From the NCBI GenBank assembly GCA_934547065.1, contig CAKTEF010000034.1:1-14058 (forward strand): a stretch of 14,058 nt of DNA, in the 5' to 3' direction. The position numbers and the translations under genes are program-made. This document shows positions 1 through 8,146 of this stretch, one piece after another; positions within the stretch are counted from its first letter, which is position 1, and every line of letters starts with the position of its first letter. The notes beneath the pieces were generated by a model. That model was not told the origin of the DNA, did not search any database, and was given only the letters and a program-made list of their open reading frames with translations. The DNA is from an uncultured Faecalibacterium sp. Lineage in GTDB: Bacteria > Bacillota > Clostridia > Oscillospirales > Ruminococcaceae.

Positions 1-483
1 ATCGACCCGAAGAACATCCAGCTGATGGAGGACTTCGGCGTGCTGACCAAGGTGGAGATGGAGAGCCGCTACGAAGTTGAGATGGAGCACTACTCCAAGA
101 TCATCAACATCGAGGCCCTGACCATGCTGGAAATGGCCCGTAAGCAGCTGCTGCCCGCTGTCAACGCCTACATGAGCGAGGTTGCCAACACCGCCGCCTC
201 CAAGCTGGCCGTCAGCGAGTCCATCAGTGTGCGCAGCGAGACCAAGGCCCTGACCCGCCTGTCCAACGATGCCGATGCCATGAGCGATGCCATCGACGCG
301 CTGCAGGCCGCTGTGGATGCCGCTGAGGCCATGACCGACGAAAGCGCCAAGGCCGTTTCGTTCCACGATGAGGTGCTGCCCAAGATGGATGCCCTGCGTG
401 CGGCGGCCGACGATGCAGAAACTGTCTGCGGCGAGGATTACTGGCCGCTGCCCAGTTACAGCAAGATGCTCTACTACGTCTGA
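1..483 (+). CDS. glnN: Glutamine synthetase type III (GSIII), C-terminal part
   Basis: This is the 3' end of a gene entering from the left edge; frame 1 is open from the first base to a TGA at 481-483, giving 160 residues. Glutamine synthetase makes glutamine from glutamate, ammonia and ATP in the cytoplasm. The visible part matches the C-terminal region of the long GSIII family (usually about 700 residues), not GSI: a helical stretch beginning around EMESRYEVEMEHYSKI, an Ala-rich helical region, a segment HDEVLPKMDALRAAADDAE, and the family-typical ending WPLPSYSKMLYYV. The catalytic domain lies outside the window, so activity cannot be judged. A terminator follows, and a second, unrelated glutamine synthetase (type I) comes next. 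Codon use is strongly biased (AAG, CTG, GCC), which suggests high expression. Confidence 0.88.
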   Translation: MDPKNIQLMEDFGVLTKVEMESRYEVEMEHYSKIINIEALTMLEMARKQLLPAVNAYMSEVANTAASKLAVSESISVRSETKALTRLSNDADAMSDAIDALQAAVDAAEAMTDESAKAVSFHDEVLPKMDALRAAADDAETVCGEDYWPLPSYSKMLYYV

Positions 484-517
484 TCCTGAATCAAGCATTT
501 CTGGGCTGTAATTTCAT

Positions 518-547
518 TTGACATTCTCCTTTTCCTATTTCTTACAC
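518..547 (+). promoter_or_regulatory. Candidate glnA promoter overlapping the upstream terminator
   Basis: A perfect -35 hexamer TTGACA lies at 518-523. At 17-18 bases spacing there is only a poor -10 (CTTACA/TTACAC, 541-547). If used, transcription would start near 553, inside the left arm of the terminator hairpin (550-557), so the transcript would escape that terminator. The weak -10 keeps this tentative; an activator might be needed. Confidence 0.3.
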
Positions 548-549
548 CA

Positions 550-599
550 GCCTAAAGACCTGTTCCTGCAAAAGGGGCAGGCCTTTAGGCGTTTTATTT
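550..599 (+). terminator. Intrinsic terminator between GSIII and glnA
   Basis: GCCTAAAG (550-557) pairs perfectly with CTTTAGGC (583-590). Inside, either CCTG (559-562) or CCTGC (565-569) can pair with GCAGG (577-581), so two inner folds compete. GTTTTATTT follows. It ends only 16 bases before the glnA start codon, so it either ends the GSIII transcript or acts as an attenuator for glnA. Confidence 0.75.
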
Positions 600-614
600 G
601 AAAGGGAAGCTACT

Positions 615-1934
615 ATGAGCTATTCGACCCAACAGGACATCCTTGATTTTGTAGAGGACAACAACGTCAAATTTGTCCGCTTTGCGTTCTGCGATATCTT
701 TGGCACCCAGAAAAACATTGCGGTCCTTGCCAGCGATCTGCCCAAGGCGCTGGAGGACGGGGTCTGCTTTGACGGCAGCTCCATTGCCGGGTTTATGAAA
801 GTGGAAGAAAGCGATCTGGTGCTCCGGCCCGATCTTTCCACCGTGACCATCCTGCCCTGGCGGCCGACCGAGGGCCGGGTGATGCAGTTCTTCTGCGATG
901 TGGAAAAGCCGGACGGCGAACCGTTTGGCGGCAACTGCCGCGGCTTTTTGCGCCAGATGAGCCGCCGGTTCAAGCGGCTGGGCCTGACCTGCAATGTGGG
1001 TGCCGAGTGCGAGTTCTATCTGTTTGAGAATGATGACCGCGGCCGCCCCACCCGCATCCCCATCGACTTTGGCGGCTATTTTGACGTGGCTCCGCTGGAC
1101 GCAGGCGAGAACCTGCGCCGGGACATCTGCCTGACCATGGAGCAGATGGGCATGGCTCCCCAGCACAGCCACCACGAAAGCGGCCACGGCCAGAACGAGA
1201 TCGACTGCCACCACGCAGGCCCGCTGAAAACAGCCGACAATGTGATGATGTTCAAGCAGATCGTGCGGGCTGTTGCCACCCGCAGCGGCCTGCACGCCAG
1301 CTTTCTGCCCAAGCCCCTGGCAGACCAGGCGGGAAGCGGCCTGCACATCAACCTCTCGCTTTATATGGACAGCCGCAACCTGTTTGAGGGCGACATTGCC
1401 CCGGACAGCATTGCGGGCAGCTTTATGGCCGGTGTGCTGGCCCACAGCCGGGAGCTGACTGCGTTCACCAACCCCCTGCCCAACAGCTACCTGCGCTTTG
1501 GCAGCGACGAGGCCCCCCGTTATGTCAGCTGGAGCCGCCAGAACCGCAGCCAGCTGGTGCGCATCCCGCAGGTCAAGGGCGACAACTGCCGTATGGAGCT
1601 GCGCAGCCCGGACCCCGCCTGCAACCCGTACCTTGCCATCGGGCTGGTGCTGGCTGCCGGACTGGACGGCATTGAAAAGCGGATGGTTCTGCCTGCCCCC
1701 GTCAACATGAACCTGTTCCGCCCGGAGGAGGCCTCCGGCCTGGGGCTGGAAACGCTGCCCGCCAGCCTGGAAGAAGCCGTGCTGGCCGCCGAGGAAAGCG
1801 AATTTCTGCGCAGCGTGCTTCCGGAGGAGCTTTCGCACCGGTACTATGCGGAGGAGCTGAAGCGCTGCACCGCCCTGAAAGCAGCAGCCGACCCGGCAGA
1901 GTATGAGCGCATCCACTACTTCAACGCCATCTGA
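615..1934 (+). CDS. glnA: Glutamine synthetase type I
   Basis: 439 residues, close to the usual GSI length (about 444 in Bacillus). It condenses glutamate and ammonia to glutamine using ATP; GSI forms cytoplasmic dodecamers. Visible motifs in order: beta-grasp N-terminus (about 15-100) with DGSSIAGF at 53-60; metal-binding Glu residues at 131 and 133 (GAECEF) and 188/195 (HHESGHGQNEID); SGLHINLSL near 240; NSYLRFGSDEAP and NRSQLVRIP; and RMELRSPDPACNPYLA near 340. No adenylylation-type C-terminus is seen, which fits the Gram-positive GSI-alpha class. Lys62 occupies the position of Bacillus Arg62, which is involved in glutamine feedback inhibition. The start is supported by GAAAGGGAAG at 600-609. 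The ANTAR regulator follows after 38 bases, so the two are probably cotranscribed. Confidence 0.96.
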   Translation: MSYSTQQDILDFVEDNNVKFVRFAFCDIFGTQKNIAVLASDLPKALEDGVCFDGSSIAGFMKVEESDLVLRPDLSTVTILPWRPTEGRVMQFFCDVEKPDGEPFGGNCRGFLRQMSRRFKRLGLTCNVGAECEFYLFENDDRGRPTRIPIDFGGYFDVAPLDAGENLRRDICLTMEQMGMAPQHSHHESGHGQNEIDCHHAGPLKTADNVMMFKQIVRAVATRSGLHASFLPKPLADQAGSGLHINLSLYMDSRNLFEGDIAPDSIAGSFMAGVLAHSRELTAFTNPLPNSYLRFGSDEAPRYVSWSRQNRSQLVRIPQVKGDNCRMELRSPDPACNPYLAIGLVLAAGLDGIEKRMVLPAPVNMNLFRPEEASGLGLETLPASLEEAVLAAEESEFLRSVLPEELSHRYYAEELKRCTALKAAADPAEYERIHYFNAI

Positions 1935-1972
1935 GCCCACCGCTGGAATGAAAAAAGAAAGGAGCGATCCGT

Positions 1973-2542
1973 ATGGGACGTGCTCTGATCGTCAGCGCGG
2001 GAGCCAGCTCAAATGAGTACCTCTCCGCCCGGCTGGCAGAGCTGGGATACACCCGGCCTCTGATCGTCCCCAGCGGGGCGGAGGCACGGCGGCGGATGCT
2101 GGAATCGGACTTTGAGCTGATCGTGGTCAATGCCCCCCTGCCGGACGAGTTCGGACATGAGCTGTGCGCCAGCGCCGTGGAACAGACCGATGCCGGGGTG
2201 CTGCTGCTGGCCAAAGCGGCGGCGGCCGAGCAGCTGCTGCTGCCCATGAGCGAGCATGGCGTGCTGCTGCTCAGCAAACCGTTTTCCAATACCCTGTTTT
2301 TGCAGGCCGTCCACATCGCCTCGGCCAGCAACCACCGCCTGCTGCGCCTGCGGCAGGAAAACGCCCGGATGCAGGAAAAGATCGCGCAGATCCGGCTGGT
2401 CAGCCATGCAAAGTGCTGTCTGGTGGAGAAAGAACACATGACCGAGGCCGAAGCGCACCGTTACATTGAAAAACAGGCCATGGACACCCGGCGCGACCGT
2501 GCAGAAATTGCACAGGAAATCCTTGATTCTTACGAGGATTAG
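1973..2542 (+). CDS. ANTAR-domain response regulator with pseudo-receiver (putative antiterminator)
   Basis: 189 residues in two domains. Residues 3-115 form a CheY-like receiver fold that lacks key residues: the usual N-terminal acidic pair is replaced (LIVSAG, 5-10) and the phospho-acceptor position reads Asn53 (IVVNAPLPDEFG), while Lys102 (SKPF) is kept. A coiled-coil linker (about 122-140) leads to an ANTAR domain at 130-185, with A146/K147, A161 in TEAEAHRYI, and A169-M170-D171 with R173/R174. ANTAR proteins bind paired short hairpins in nascent RNA and block terminators; AmiR, NasR and EutV are known examples, and I recall a clostridial glnA-nitR pair. Position directly after glnA suggests nitrogen control. 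The start has AAAGGAG at about 1958-1964. Regulation without phosphorylation, perhaps by contact with glutamine synthetase, is inference. Confidence 0.9.
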   Translation: MGRALIVSAGASSNEYLSARLAELGYTRPLIVPSGAEARRRMLESDFELIVVNAPLPDEFGHELCASAVEQTDAGVLLLAKAAAAEQLLLPMSEHGVLLLSKPFSNTLFLQAVHIASASNHRLLRLRQENARMQEKIAQIRLVSHAKCCLVEKEHMTEAEAHRYIEKQAMDTRRDRAEIAQEILDSYED

Positions 2543-2551
2543 GTCTATAAT
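2523..2551 (+). promoter_or_regulatory. pyrG promoter
   Basis: TTGATT (2523-2528), a 17-base spacer and a perfect TATAAT (2546-2551). The -35 lies inside the last codons of the ANTAR regulator gene. Transcription should begin near 2557-2560, leaving a leader of about 125 bases before pyrG. Confidence 0.72.
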
Positions 2552-2589
2552 GTCAGTTTGGAAATGTCCTGTTTCAATCGTTCTATGGC

Positions 2590-2627
2590 ACCCTTTTCCG
2601 CCCGGCCGGAAGCTGTGCGGAGAGGGT
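2590..2627 (+). other. Strong hairpin in the pyrG leader
   Basis: Left arm 2590-2601 (ACCCTTTTCCGC) pairs with right arm 2617-2627 (GCGGAGAGGGT): 11 pairs including one G-U, with one bulged T. The loop contains the palindrome CCGGCCGG (2602-2609). No T-run follows (TAAAATTT), so this is not a standard terminator. It may stabilise or regulate the pyrG mRNA; the role is unknown. Confidence 0.5.
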
Positions 2628-2683
2628 AAAATTTGGGAAAGAATCGGATCAGAAAAAAGAAAATTAGAGGAGGAACGTAACCT

Positions 2684-4315
<1,632 letters not shown>

Positions 4316-4339
4316 TCGGACCTGATCCCGTAATCTGAG

Positions 4340-4390
4340 AAAAGAGCAGCCTCACGGAGGATTTTTCCCGTGAGGCTGCTCTTTTGTGTT
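4340..4390. terminator. Bidirectional terminator between convergent pyrG and the epimerase gene
   Basis: An 18-bp perfect inverted repeat: 4340-4357 pairs with 4368-4385, with a 10-base loop. The arms begin AAAAGAGCAG and end CTGCTCTTTT, giving a T-run on both strands, and TGTGTTTTG continues on the + strand. It serves both converging transcripts. Confidence 0.9.
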
Positions 4391-4399
4391 TTGATCCGC

Positions 4400-5287
4400 T
4401 CAGCGTGCAAAGGTTGTGCTGAGGGTGGTGCTCCAGCTTTGGCCCGGTTCCAGGCGGGCGGCAGCGGCGCGCTGTTCCCACTCCTGCGGGTCGGTGACCG
4501 CACCGGGCAGCGACTGCCACGGCTCGATGCAGACAAAACGCACCGGCTTTGCCGGGGCCGACCAGATCAGCGCATACGGGAACGCACCCACCTCGCATAC
4601 GATGTGGCGGCCGGTATCCTTTTCGTAGATGCCCAGCGTTTTGGTGCGCAGGCCCGCCATGCAGAAGCTGTCATTTTCAAACAGGTCGTCCGTGAGCGGG
4701 ATGGCGGAAACATTTTTCCACTGGTAGCCGCACTTCCCGCTGAGCAGGCCGCCCGCACCGGCATCCAGGATCATGGGGCTTTCGGGCTGGTCAAAGCGGA
4801 ACTCGTAATCCGTGGTGGTATGGCCGGCATCAAAGGGGATGTTGAACGCCGGATGATACCCGATGCCAAATTGCAGCGGTTCTGATGCGCCGGCCGGATT
4901 TTCCACGGTCAGGGTGTGGTGGACGGTCTTGCCGTCCAGGCGGAACGTGCTGGTCAGGACAAAATCAAAGGGAAAGCGCTCGGCCTTGAGCGTCTCGTCG
5001 GAGCGCAGTTCCAATTCGATGGTATCGCCCGCAGCCCGGAGCAGGGTGTGCTCCAGATCGCGCGCAAATCCGTGCTGACCGCCGGGGTAGGACGTTCCGC
5101 CGTGGGAAAAACTGCCGCCGGGCAGCTTGCCGGTCCAGGGAAACAGGATCGGCGCATGGCGTTTCCAGACAGCCGGGTCGGCCTGCCAGAGCAGCTCCTC
5201 CCCTGCCGCATTTTTCACGCTGACCGCTTCGGCGCCGTGGGAATCCACGGTCAGGGTCAGAAATTCGTTGTGAATGGTCGCCTGCAT
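4400..5287 (-). CDS. Aldose 1-epimerase family protein (LacX-like)
   Basis: 295 residues of the galactose mutarotase-like fold, which interconverts alpha and beta anomers of sugars or sugar phosphates. Visible family features: RHAPILFPWTGKL (43-55), HGFARD with His72 and Arg76, the second catalytic His145 in GYHPAF, and the general base Glu255 in CIEPW. The length and the FPWTGKL and HGFARD pattern fit the LacX-like branch more than classical GalM, so the substrate is unknown; no galactose genes are nearby. The start is supported by AAAGGAGAG just upstream. It lies 22 bases after the dehydrogenase gene and is the last gene of the minus-strand run. Confidence 0.88.
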   Translation of the reverse strand: MQATIHNEFLTLTVDSHGAEAVSVKNAAGEELLWQADPAVWKRHAPILFPWTGKLPGGSFSHGGTSYPGGQHGFARDLEHTLLRAAGDTIELELRSDETLKAERFPFDFVLTSTFRLDGKTVHHTLTVENPAGASEPLQFGIGYHPAFNIPFDAGHTTTDYEFRFDQPESPMILDAGAGGLLSGKCGYQWKNVSAIPLTDDLFENDSFCMAGLRTKTLGIYEKDTGRHIVCEVGAFPYALIWSAPAKPVRFVCIEPWQSLPGAVTDPQEWEQRAAAARLEPGQSWSTTLSTTFAR

Positions 5288-5309
5288 GGTAAACTCTCCT
5301 TTTCTCCGT

Positions 5310-6272
5310 TCAGGGGTTCACGATATGTTCGCCGTTTCCGGCCAGGAACGTGCGCAGGTTCCGGGTGGTGATCTCCATCAGATTCTGCAGCGCCTCCTTG
5401 GTCGTCCACGCAATGTGCGGGGTGAGCAAAGCGTGCGGCTCGGCCCGCAGGGGACTGTCGGCGGGCAGCGGCTCGGTGGCAAAGGCATCGGCTCCATAAA
5501 AGCCCAGCTGCCCGCTGTGGAGCGCAGCCGCCACGGCGGCTTCGTCCACCAGCGCACCCCGCGCGGTGTTCAGCAGGATGGCCCCCGGCTTCATCTTTGC
5601 CAATGCGGCGGCATCCACCATGCCCCGCGTCTGGGGCGTGGCCGGGCAGTGCAGGCTGACCACATCGCTCCGGCGCAGCAGGGTGTCCCACGGGACAAAC
5701 TCCACCCCGTCGGCCTCGTATTCGGGCCGCACCGTGCGGGTGCAGGCCAGCACCCGCATCCCGAACGCCCTGGCGATGCGGGCCGTCTGCCGCCCGATGC
5801 TGCCATAGCCGAACACGCCAAACGTCTTGCCGTACAGCTCCATCTGGGGCAGCAGTGCAAAATGCTCCGGAATCTTCAGCTGCCAATATCCGTTTTGGAC
5901 GGTCCGGTAGTACCGTTCCGCGCACTGGCAGATGGCCAGCAGCAGGCTGAACGTCATCTGTGCCACACTGTGGGTGGAGTAGCCGGGCACATTGGCCACG
6001 GCCACCCCATGGCGGCGGCAGGCTTCCAGGTCCAGGTTGTCCGTCCCGGTGGCAATGATGCCCACCCATTTCAGGTTGGGGCACTGCGCCAGGATGGCTT
6101 CGTCCATCCGGCATTTGTTCAGCAGAACCAGCTCGGCATCCCCGATGCGGGGTGCAATGTCCTGATAGGCCGTACGGACATAGCTGGTGGTATCCGGCAC
6201 CAAGGCCCGGATGCCAGACCAGTCCAGGTCGCCCTCCTGCATGACATAGCTTTCCAGAATGACTGCTTTCAT
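5310..6272 (-). CDS. D-isomer-specific 2-hydroxyacid dehydrogenase (glycerate dehydrogenase/hydroxypyruvate reductase-like)
   Basis: 320 residues. The family reduces 2-keto acids to D-2-hydroxy acids with NAD(P)H. The catalytic domain spans about 1-100 and 288-320, around a Rossmann domain with GYGSIG (155-160). The catalytic set is complete: Arg238 (NTARGALVDE), Glu267 (ATEPLP) and His286 (TPHIAW). After the second Rossmann strand the sequence reads ACTRT (176-180) without the acidic residue typical of NAD-specific members, so NADPH use is possible (inference). The ATG at 6272 is chosen over one nine codons upstream because GGAGG lies properly spaced before it and it sits one base after the sirtuin stop, which indicates translational coupling. 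The closest group looks like glycerate dehydrogenase; the true substrate is not determined. Confidence 0.9.
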   Translation of the reverse strand: MKAVILESYVMQEGDLDWSGIRALVPDTTSYVRTAYQDIAPRIGDAELVLLNKCRMDEAILAQCPNLKWVGIIATGTDNLDLEACRRHGVAVANVPGYSTHSVAQMTFSLLLAICQCAERYYRTVQNGYWQLKIPEHFALLPQMELYGKTFGVFGYGSIGRQTARIARAFGMRVLACTRTVRPEYEADGVEFVPWDTLLRRSDVVSLHCPATPQTRGMVDAAALAKMKPGAILLNTARGALVDEAAVAAALHSGQLGFYGADAFATEPLPADSPLRAEPHALLTPHIAWTTKEALQNLMEITTRNLRTFLAGNGEHIVNP

Positions 6273-6273
6273 C

Positions 6274-6999
6274 TCAATCCTCCAGTACAACATCCTCACT
6301 CAGCACCTGGCCGATGGGCTTTGCAATGCACAGATCCGCCTGCTGATCGGCCCCGGTGGGCTGCATGTTGATGACCACCAGATGCCGCCCCCGGAAATAC
6401 CGGATCAGCCCGGCCGCCGGGTAGACCACCAGACTGGTGCCGCCGATGATCAGGGTATCGGCCTTGCGGATCGCCGCCACGGCCCCGGAGACAACGCTCT
6501 CGTCCAGGCCCTCCTCATACAACACCACATCCGGCTTGACGATGCCGCCGCACTTGGGGCAGCGGGGCACCCCGGTGCTGTTGGCAATAAAATCCACATC
6601 GTAAAAAGCACCGCAGTCCACGCAGAAATTGCGCAGAGTGCTCCCGTGCAGCTCATACACCGTTTTGGAGCCGGCTGCCTGATGCAGGCCGTCGATGTTC
6701 TGGGTGACGACCGCTTTCAGCCTGCCCTCCCGCTCCAGCTTGGCCAGCCGCAGGTGGGCCGCATTGGGCTTTGCCCCTTTTACAATGAGCTTATCGCGGT
6801 AAAAGCGGTAGAACTCCTCCGGGTTTTGCTCCCAGAACGTATGGCTCAGGATGGTTTCCGGCGGGTAATCGTAGGTCTGGTGATACAGCCCGTCCACGCT
6901 CCGGAAATCCGGGATACCGCTTTCGGTGGAAACGCCCGCACCGCCAAAAAAGACGATGCTGCCGCTTTCCGCAATGATTTTTTCCAGTGCAGGAACCAT
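6274..6999 (-). CDS. NAD-dependent protein deacylase (Sir2 family)
   Basis: 241 residues, a typical single-domain bacterial sirtuin (CobB/SrtN type). It removes acyl groups from lysines, using NAD and releasing nicotinamide and O-acyl-ADP-ribose. Motifs: GGAGVSTESGIPDFRS (19-34), TQNIDGLH (99-106), catalytic His118 (YELHGS), a zinc site of Cys126/129/147/150, and GGTSLVVYPAAG (186-197). All catalytic and zinc residues are intact. The ATG at 6999 gives the normal sirtuin N-terminus; an upstream in-frame extension would run into nnrD and shows no homology. The only ribosome site is GAAAGGGG, about 11 bases upstream, which lies in the right arm of the preceding terminator hairpin. The stop is one base from the dehydrogenase start. 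Confidence 0.94.
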   Translation of the reverse strand: MVPALEKIIAESGSIVFFGGAGVSTESGIPDFRSVDGLYHQTYDYPPETILSHTFWEQNPEEFYRFYRDKLIVKGAKPNAAHLRLAKLEREGRLKAVVTQNIDGLHQAAGSKTVYELHGSTLRNFCVDCGAFYDVDFIANSTGVPRCPKCGGIVKPDVVLYEEGLDESVVSGAVAAIRKADTLIIGGTSLVVYPAAGLIRYFRGRHLVVINMQPTGADQQADLCIAKPIGQVLSEDVVLED

Positions 7000-7001
7000 A
7001 A

Positions 7002-7081
7002 GAAAAAACGCCCCTTTCCGGCAGGAAGATCTGTGTGTTCTTCTGTTCCAAGTATAACACAAATCTGCCGGAAAGGAAGCG
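7002..7081 (-). terminator. Large hairpin terminator after nnrD, overlapping the sirtuin ribosome site
   Basis: CCTTTCCGGCAG (7013-7024) and CTGCCGGAAAGG (7065-7076) are a perfect 12-bp inverted repeat, extended outward by CGC/GCG and inward by an imperfect ATTTGTGT/ACACAGAT pairing. On the minus strand the hairpin is followed by TTTTTTCTT (7007-6999) and then the sirtuin ATG. The + strand side is followed by TTTGTTTT, so it may work both ways. Confidence 0.75.
7051..7056 (-). promoter_or_regulatory. Candidate -10 for sirtuin operon inside the terminator loop
   Basis: On the minus strand TATACT (+ strand AGTATA) lies in the apical part of the hairpin. The -35 at the right spacing (CTTCCT) is poor. 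A start near 7044 would leave the left arm out of the RNA, so the terminator could not form and the ribosome site would be free. Confidence 0.35.
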
Positions 7082-7099
7082 TTTGTTTTGGCTGGTGTT

Positions 7100-7996
7100 T
7101 CAGCGGCCATTCTCCGCAAACAGGATGCCCAGCTCATGAAAAAGATCGTGGGGCAGCATCCCGGCTTCCCCGTGGCTGGCCGCAGCCCGGTCAGCCGCCG
7201 CACCGTGGAGCCAGACTGCGCAGGCTGCCGCTTCAAAAGCAGGCAGGCCGCAGGCCAGCAGAGCCGATGTCATGCCCGCCAGCACATCCCCGCTGCCCCC
7301 GCGGGAAAGGCCGGGGCCGCCTGTGGGATTCACCGCACAGCGGCCGTCCGGGGCCGCGATGACGGTATGGGCTCCTTTGAGCACTACCACGGCGTTCCAC
7401 GCTTTGGCAAAACGGCTGGCTATCCCCTCGCGGTCGGCGTTGATCTGCGCCGCCGGGAGTCCGGTCAGGCGGGCCATCTCACCCGGATGCGGGGTCAGGA
7501 TCAGCTCCCCTGCCGGGCGGGGCAGGGGATTGTTTGCGGCCAGCAGGTCTGCGGCGGCATTCAGGCCGTCGGCATCCAGGACCGCGCTGCCCCCAAAACC
7601 GGGCAGCAGGGTCTGCACCAGCGCCCGCGTCTCGGCGGCGCGGGCCGCACTCTGGGCCGTGTAACCCAGGCCTGGGCCCGCCAGCAGCACGGTGGCTTTC
7701 TGGCGCCGGATGCGGGGCAGGCTTTGCGGGGCAATGCCGCCCTCGGCCCCCGCTTCACAGGGGCAGAGACAGCACTCCGGCAGGCGTGCAGTCACCGCTG
7801 CCAGCACCGGCTCCACACCGGCCAGCGTGACGATGCCCGCGCCGGTGCGCAGGGCTCCCTCCACGGCCAGCGCCGCCGCACCCCGGTAGCAGGCACTGCC
7901 CGCCACGACCAGCACCGCCCCGAACGTTCCCTTGTGGGCATCGCGGGGGCGGGGCTTGATGTGCTGCCAGACAAAATCAGATGTGGTGGTGAACAT
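7100..7996 (-). CDS. nnrD: ADP-dependent NAD(P)H-hydrate dehydratase
   Basis: 298 residues. The enzyme repairs damaged hydrated NADH/NADPH (the S form of NADHX/NADPHX) using ADP. Ribokinase-like fold with family motifs in order: KGTFGAVLVVAGSACYRGA (22-40), GPGLG (107-111), DADGLN (141-146), TPHPGEM (168-174), VVLKGAHTVIA (204-214), GGPGLSRGGSGDVLAGM (226-242) with the catalytic Asp237, and LHGAAAD (263-269). The N-terminal epimerase (NnrE) domain found fused in many bacteria is absent, so only the dehydratase half is present here. The start has AAAGGAG six bases upstream. It is followed by a hairpin terminator and a sirtuin gene, another NAD-linked function. Confidence 0.93.
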   Translation of the reverse strand: MFTTTSDFVWQHIKPRPRDAHKGTFGAVLVVAGSACYRGAAALAVEGALRTGAGIVTLAGVEPVLAAVTARLPECCLCPCEAGAEGGIAPQSLPRIRRQKATVLLAGPGLGYTAQSAARAAETRALVQTLLPGFGGSAVLDADGLNAAADLLAANNPLPRPAGELILTPHPGEMARLTGLPAAQINADREGIASRFAKAWNAVVVLKGAHTVIAAPDGRCAVNPTGGPGLSRGGSGDVLAGMTSALLACGLPAFEAAACAVWLHGAAADRAAASHGEAGMLPHDLFHELGILFAENGR

Positions 7997-8013
7997 AGGC
8001 TTCTCCTTTGTAC

Positions 8014-8146
8014 AACCTCTCAGTCGGGCTTGCGCCCGCCAGCTCCCCTAGTAGGGGAGCCTTTGGCATAGAGATGAGGCTTTACCCGGCTGCCAAGGCC
8101 TCTCCTATTAGGAGAGGTGGCATTGCGAAGCAATGACGGAGAGGTT
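8014..8146. repeat. Palindromic intergenic repeat (MITE-like)
   Basis: A 133-bp element with ends AACCTCTCAGTC (8014-8025) and GACGGAGAGGTT (8135-8146), inverted with one mismatch in 12. Inside are GCTCCCC-TAGT-GGGGAGC type palindromes (8042-8060), CCTCTCCTATTAGGAGAGG (8099-8117), CATTGC-GAA-GCAATG (8121-8135), GGGC-TT-GCGCCC (8026-8037), and longer arms CTTTGGCA (8061-8068) and TGCCAAGG (8091-8098). The layout is that of small non-autonomous mobile or palindromic repeats; I recall similar ones from Faecalibacterium and relatives. It contains no coding sequence. Its right end touches the stop codon of the GTPase-NYN gene and its left end lies just before the nnrD ribosome site. Confidence 0.75.

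Noticed and set aside
484..614. Canonical ANTAR dual-hexaloop RNA before glnA
   Set aside because: Searched for two adjacent stems with six-base loops carrying A1 and G4. Only a seven-base AAAAGGG loop and unpaired candidates were found.
7000..7236. N-terminal extension of the sirtuin frame
   Set aside because: It crosses the terminator and overlaps nnrD; the extra residues look like translated non-coding DNA and the family starts at the ATG at 6999.
8014..8146. CRISPR array
   Set aside because: There are palindromes but no regularly spaced direct repeats with unique spacers here or elsewhere in the window.
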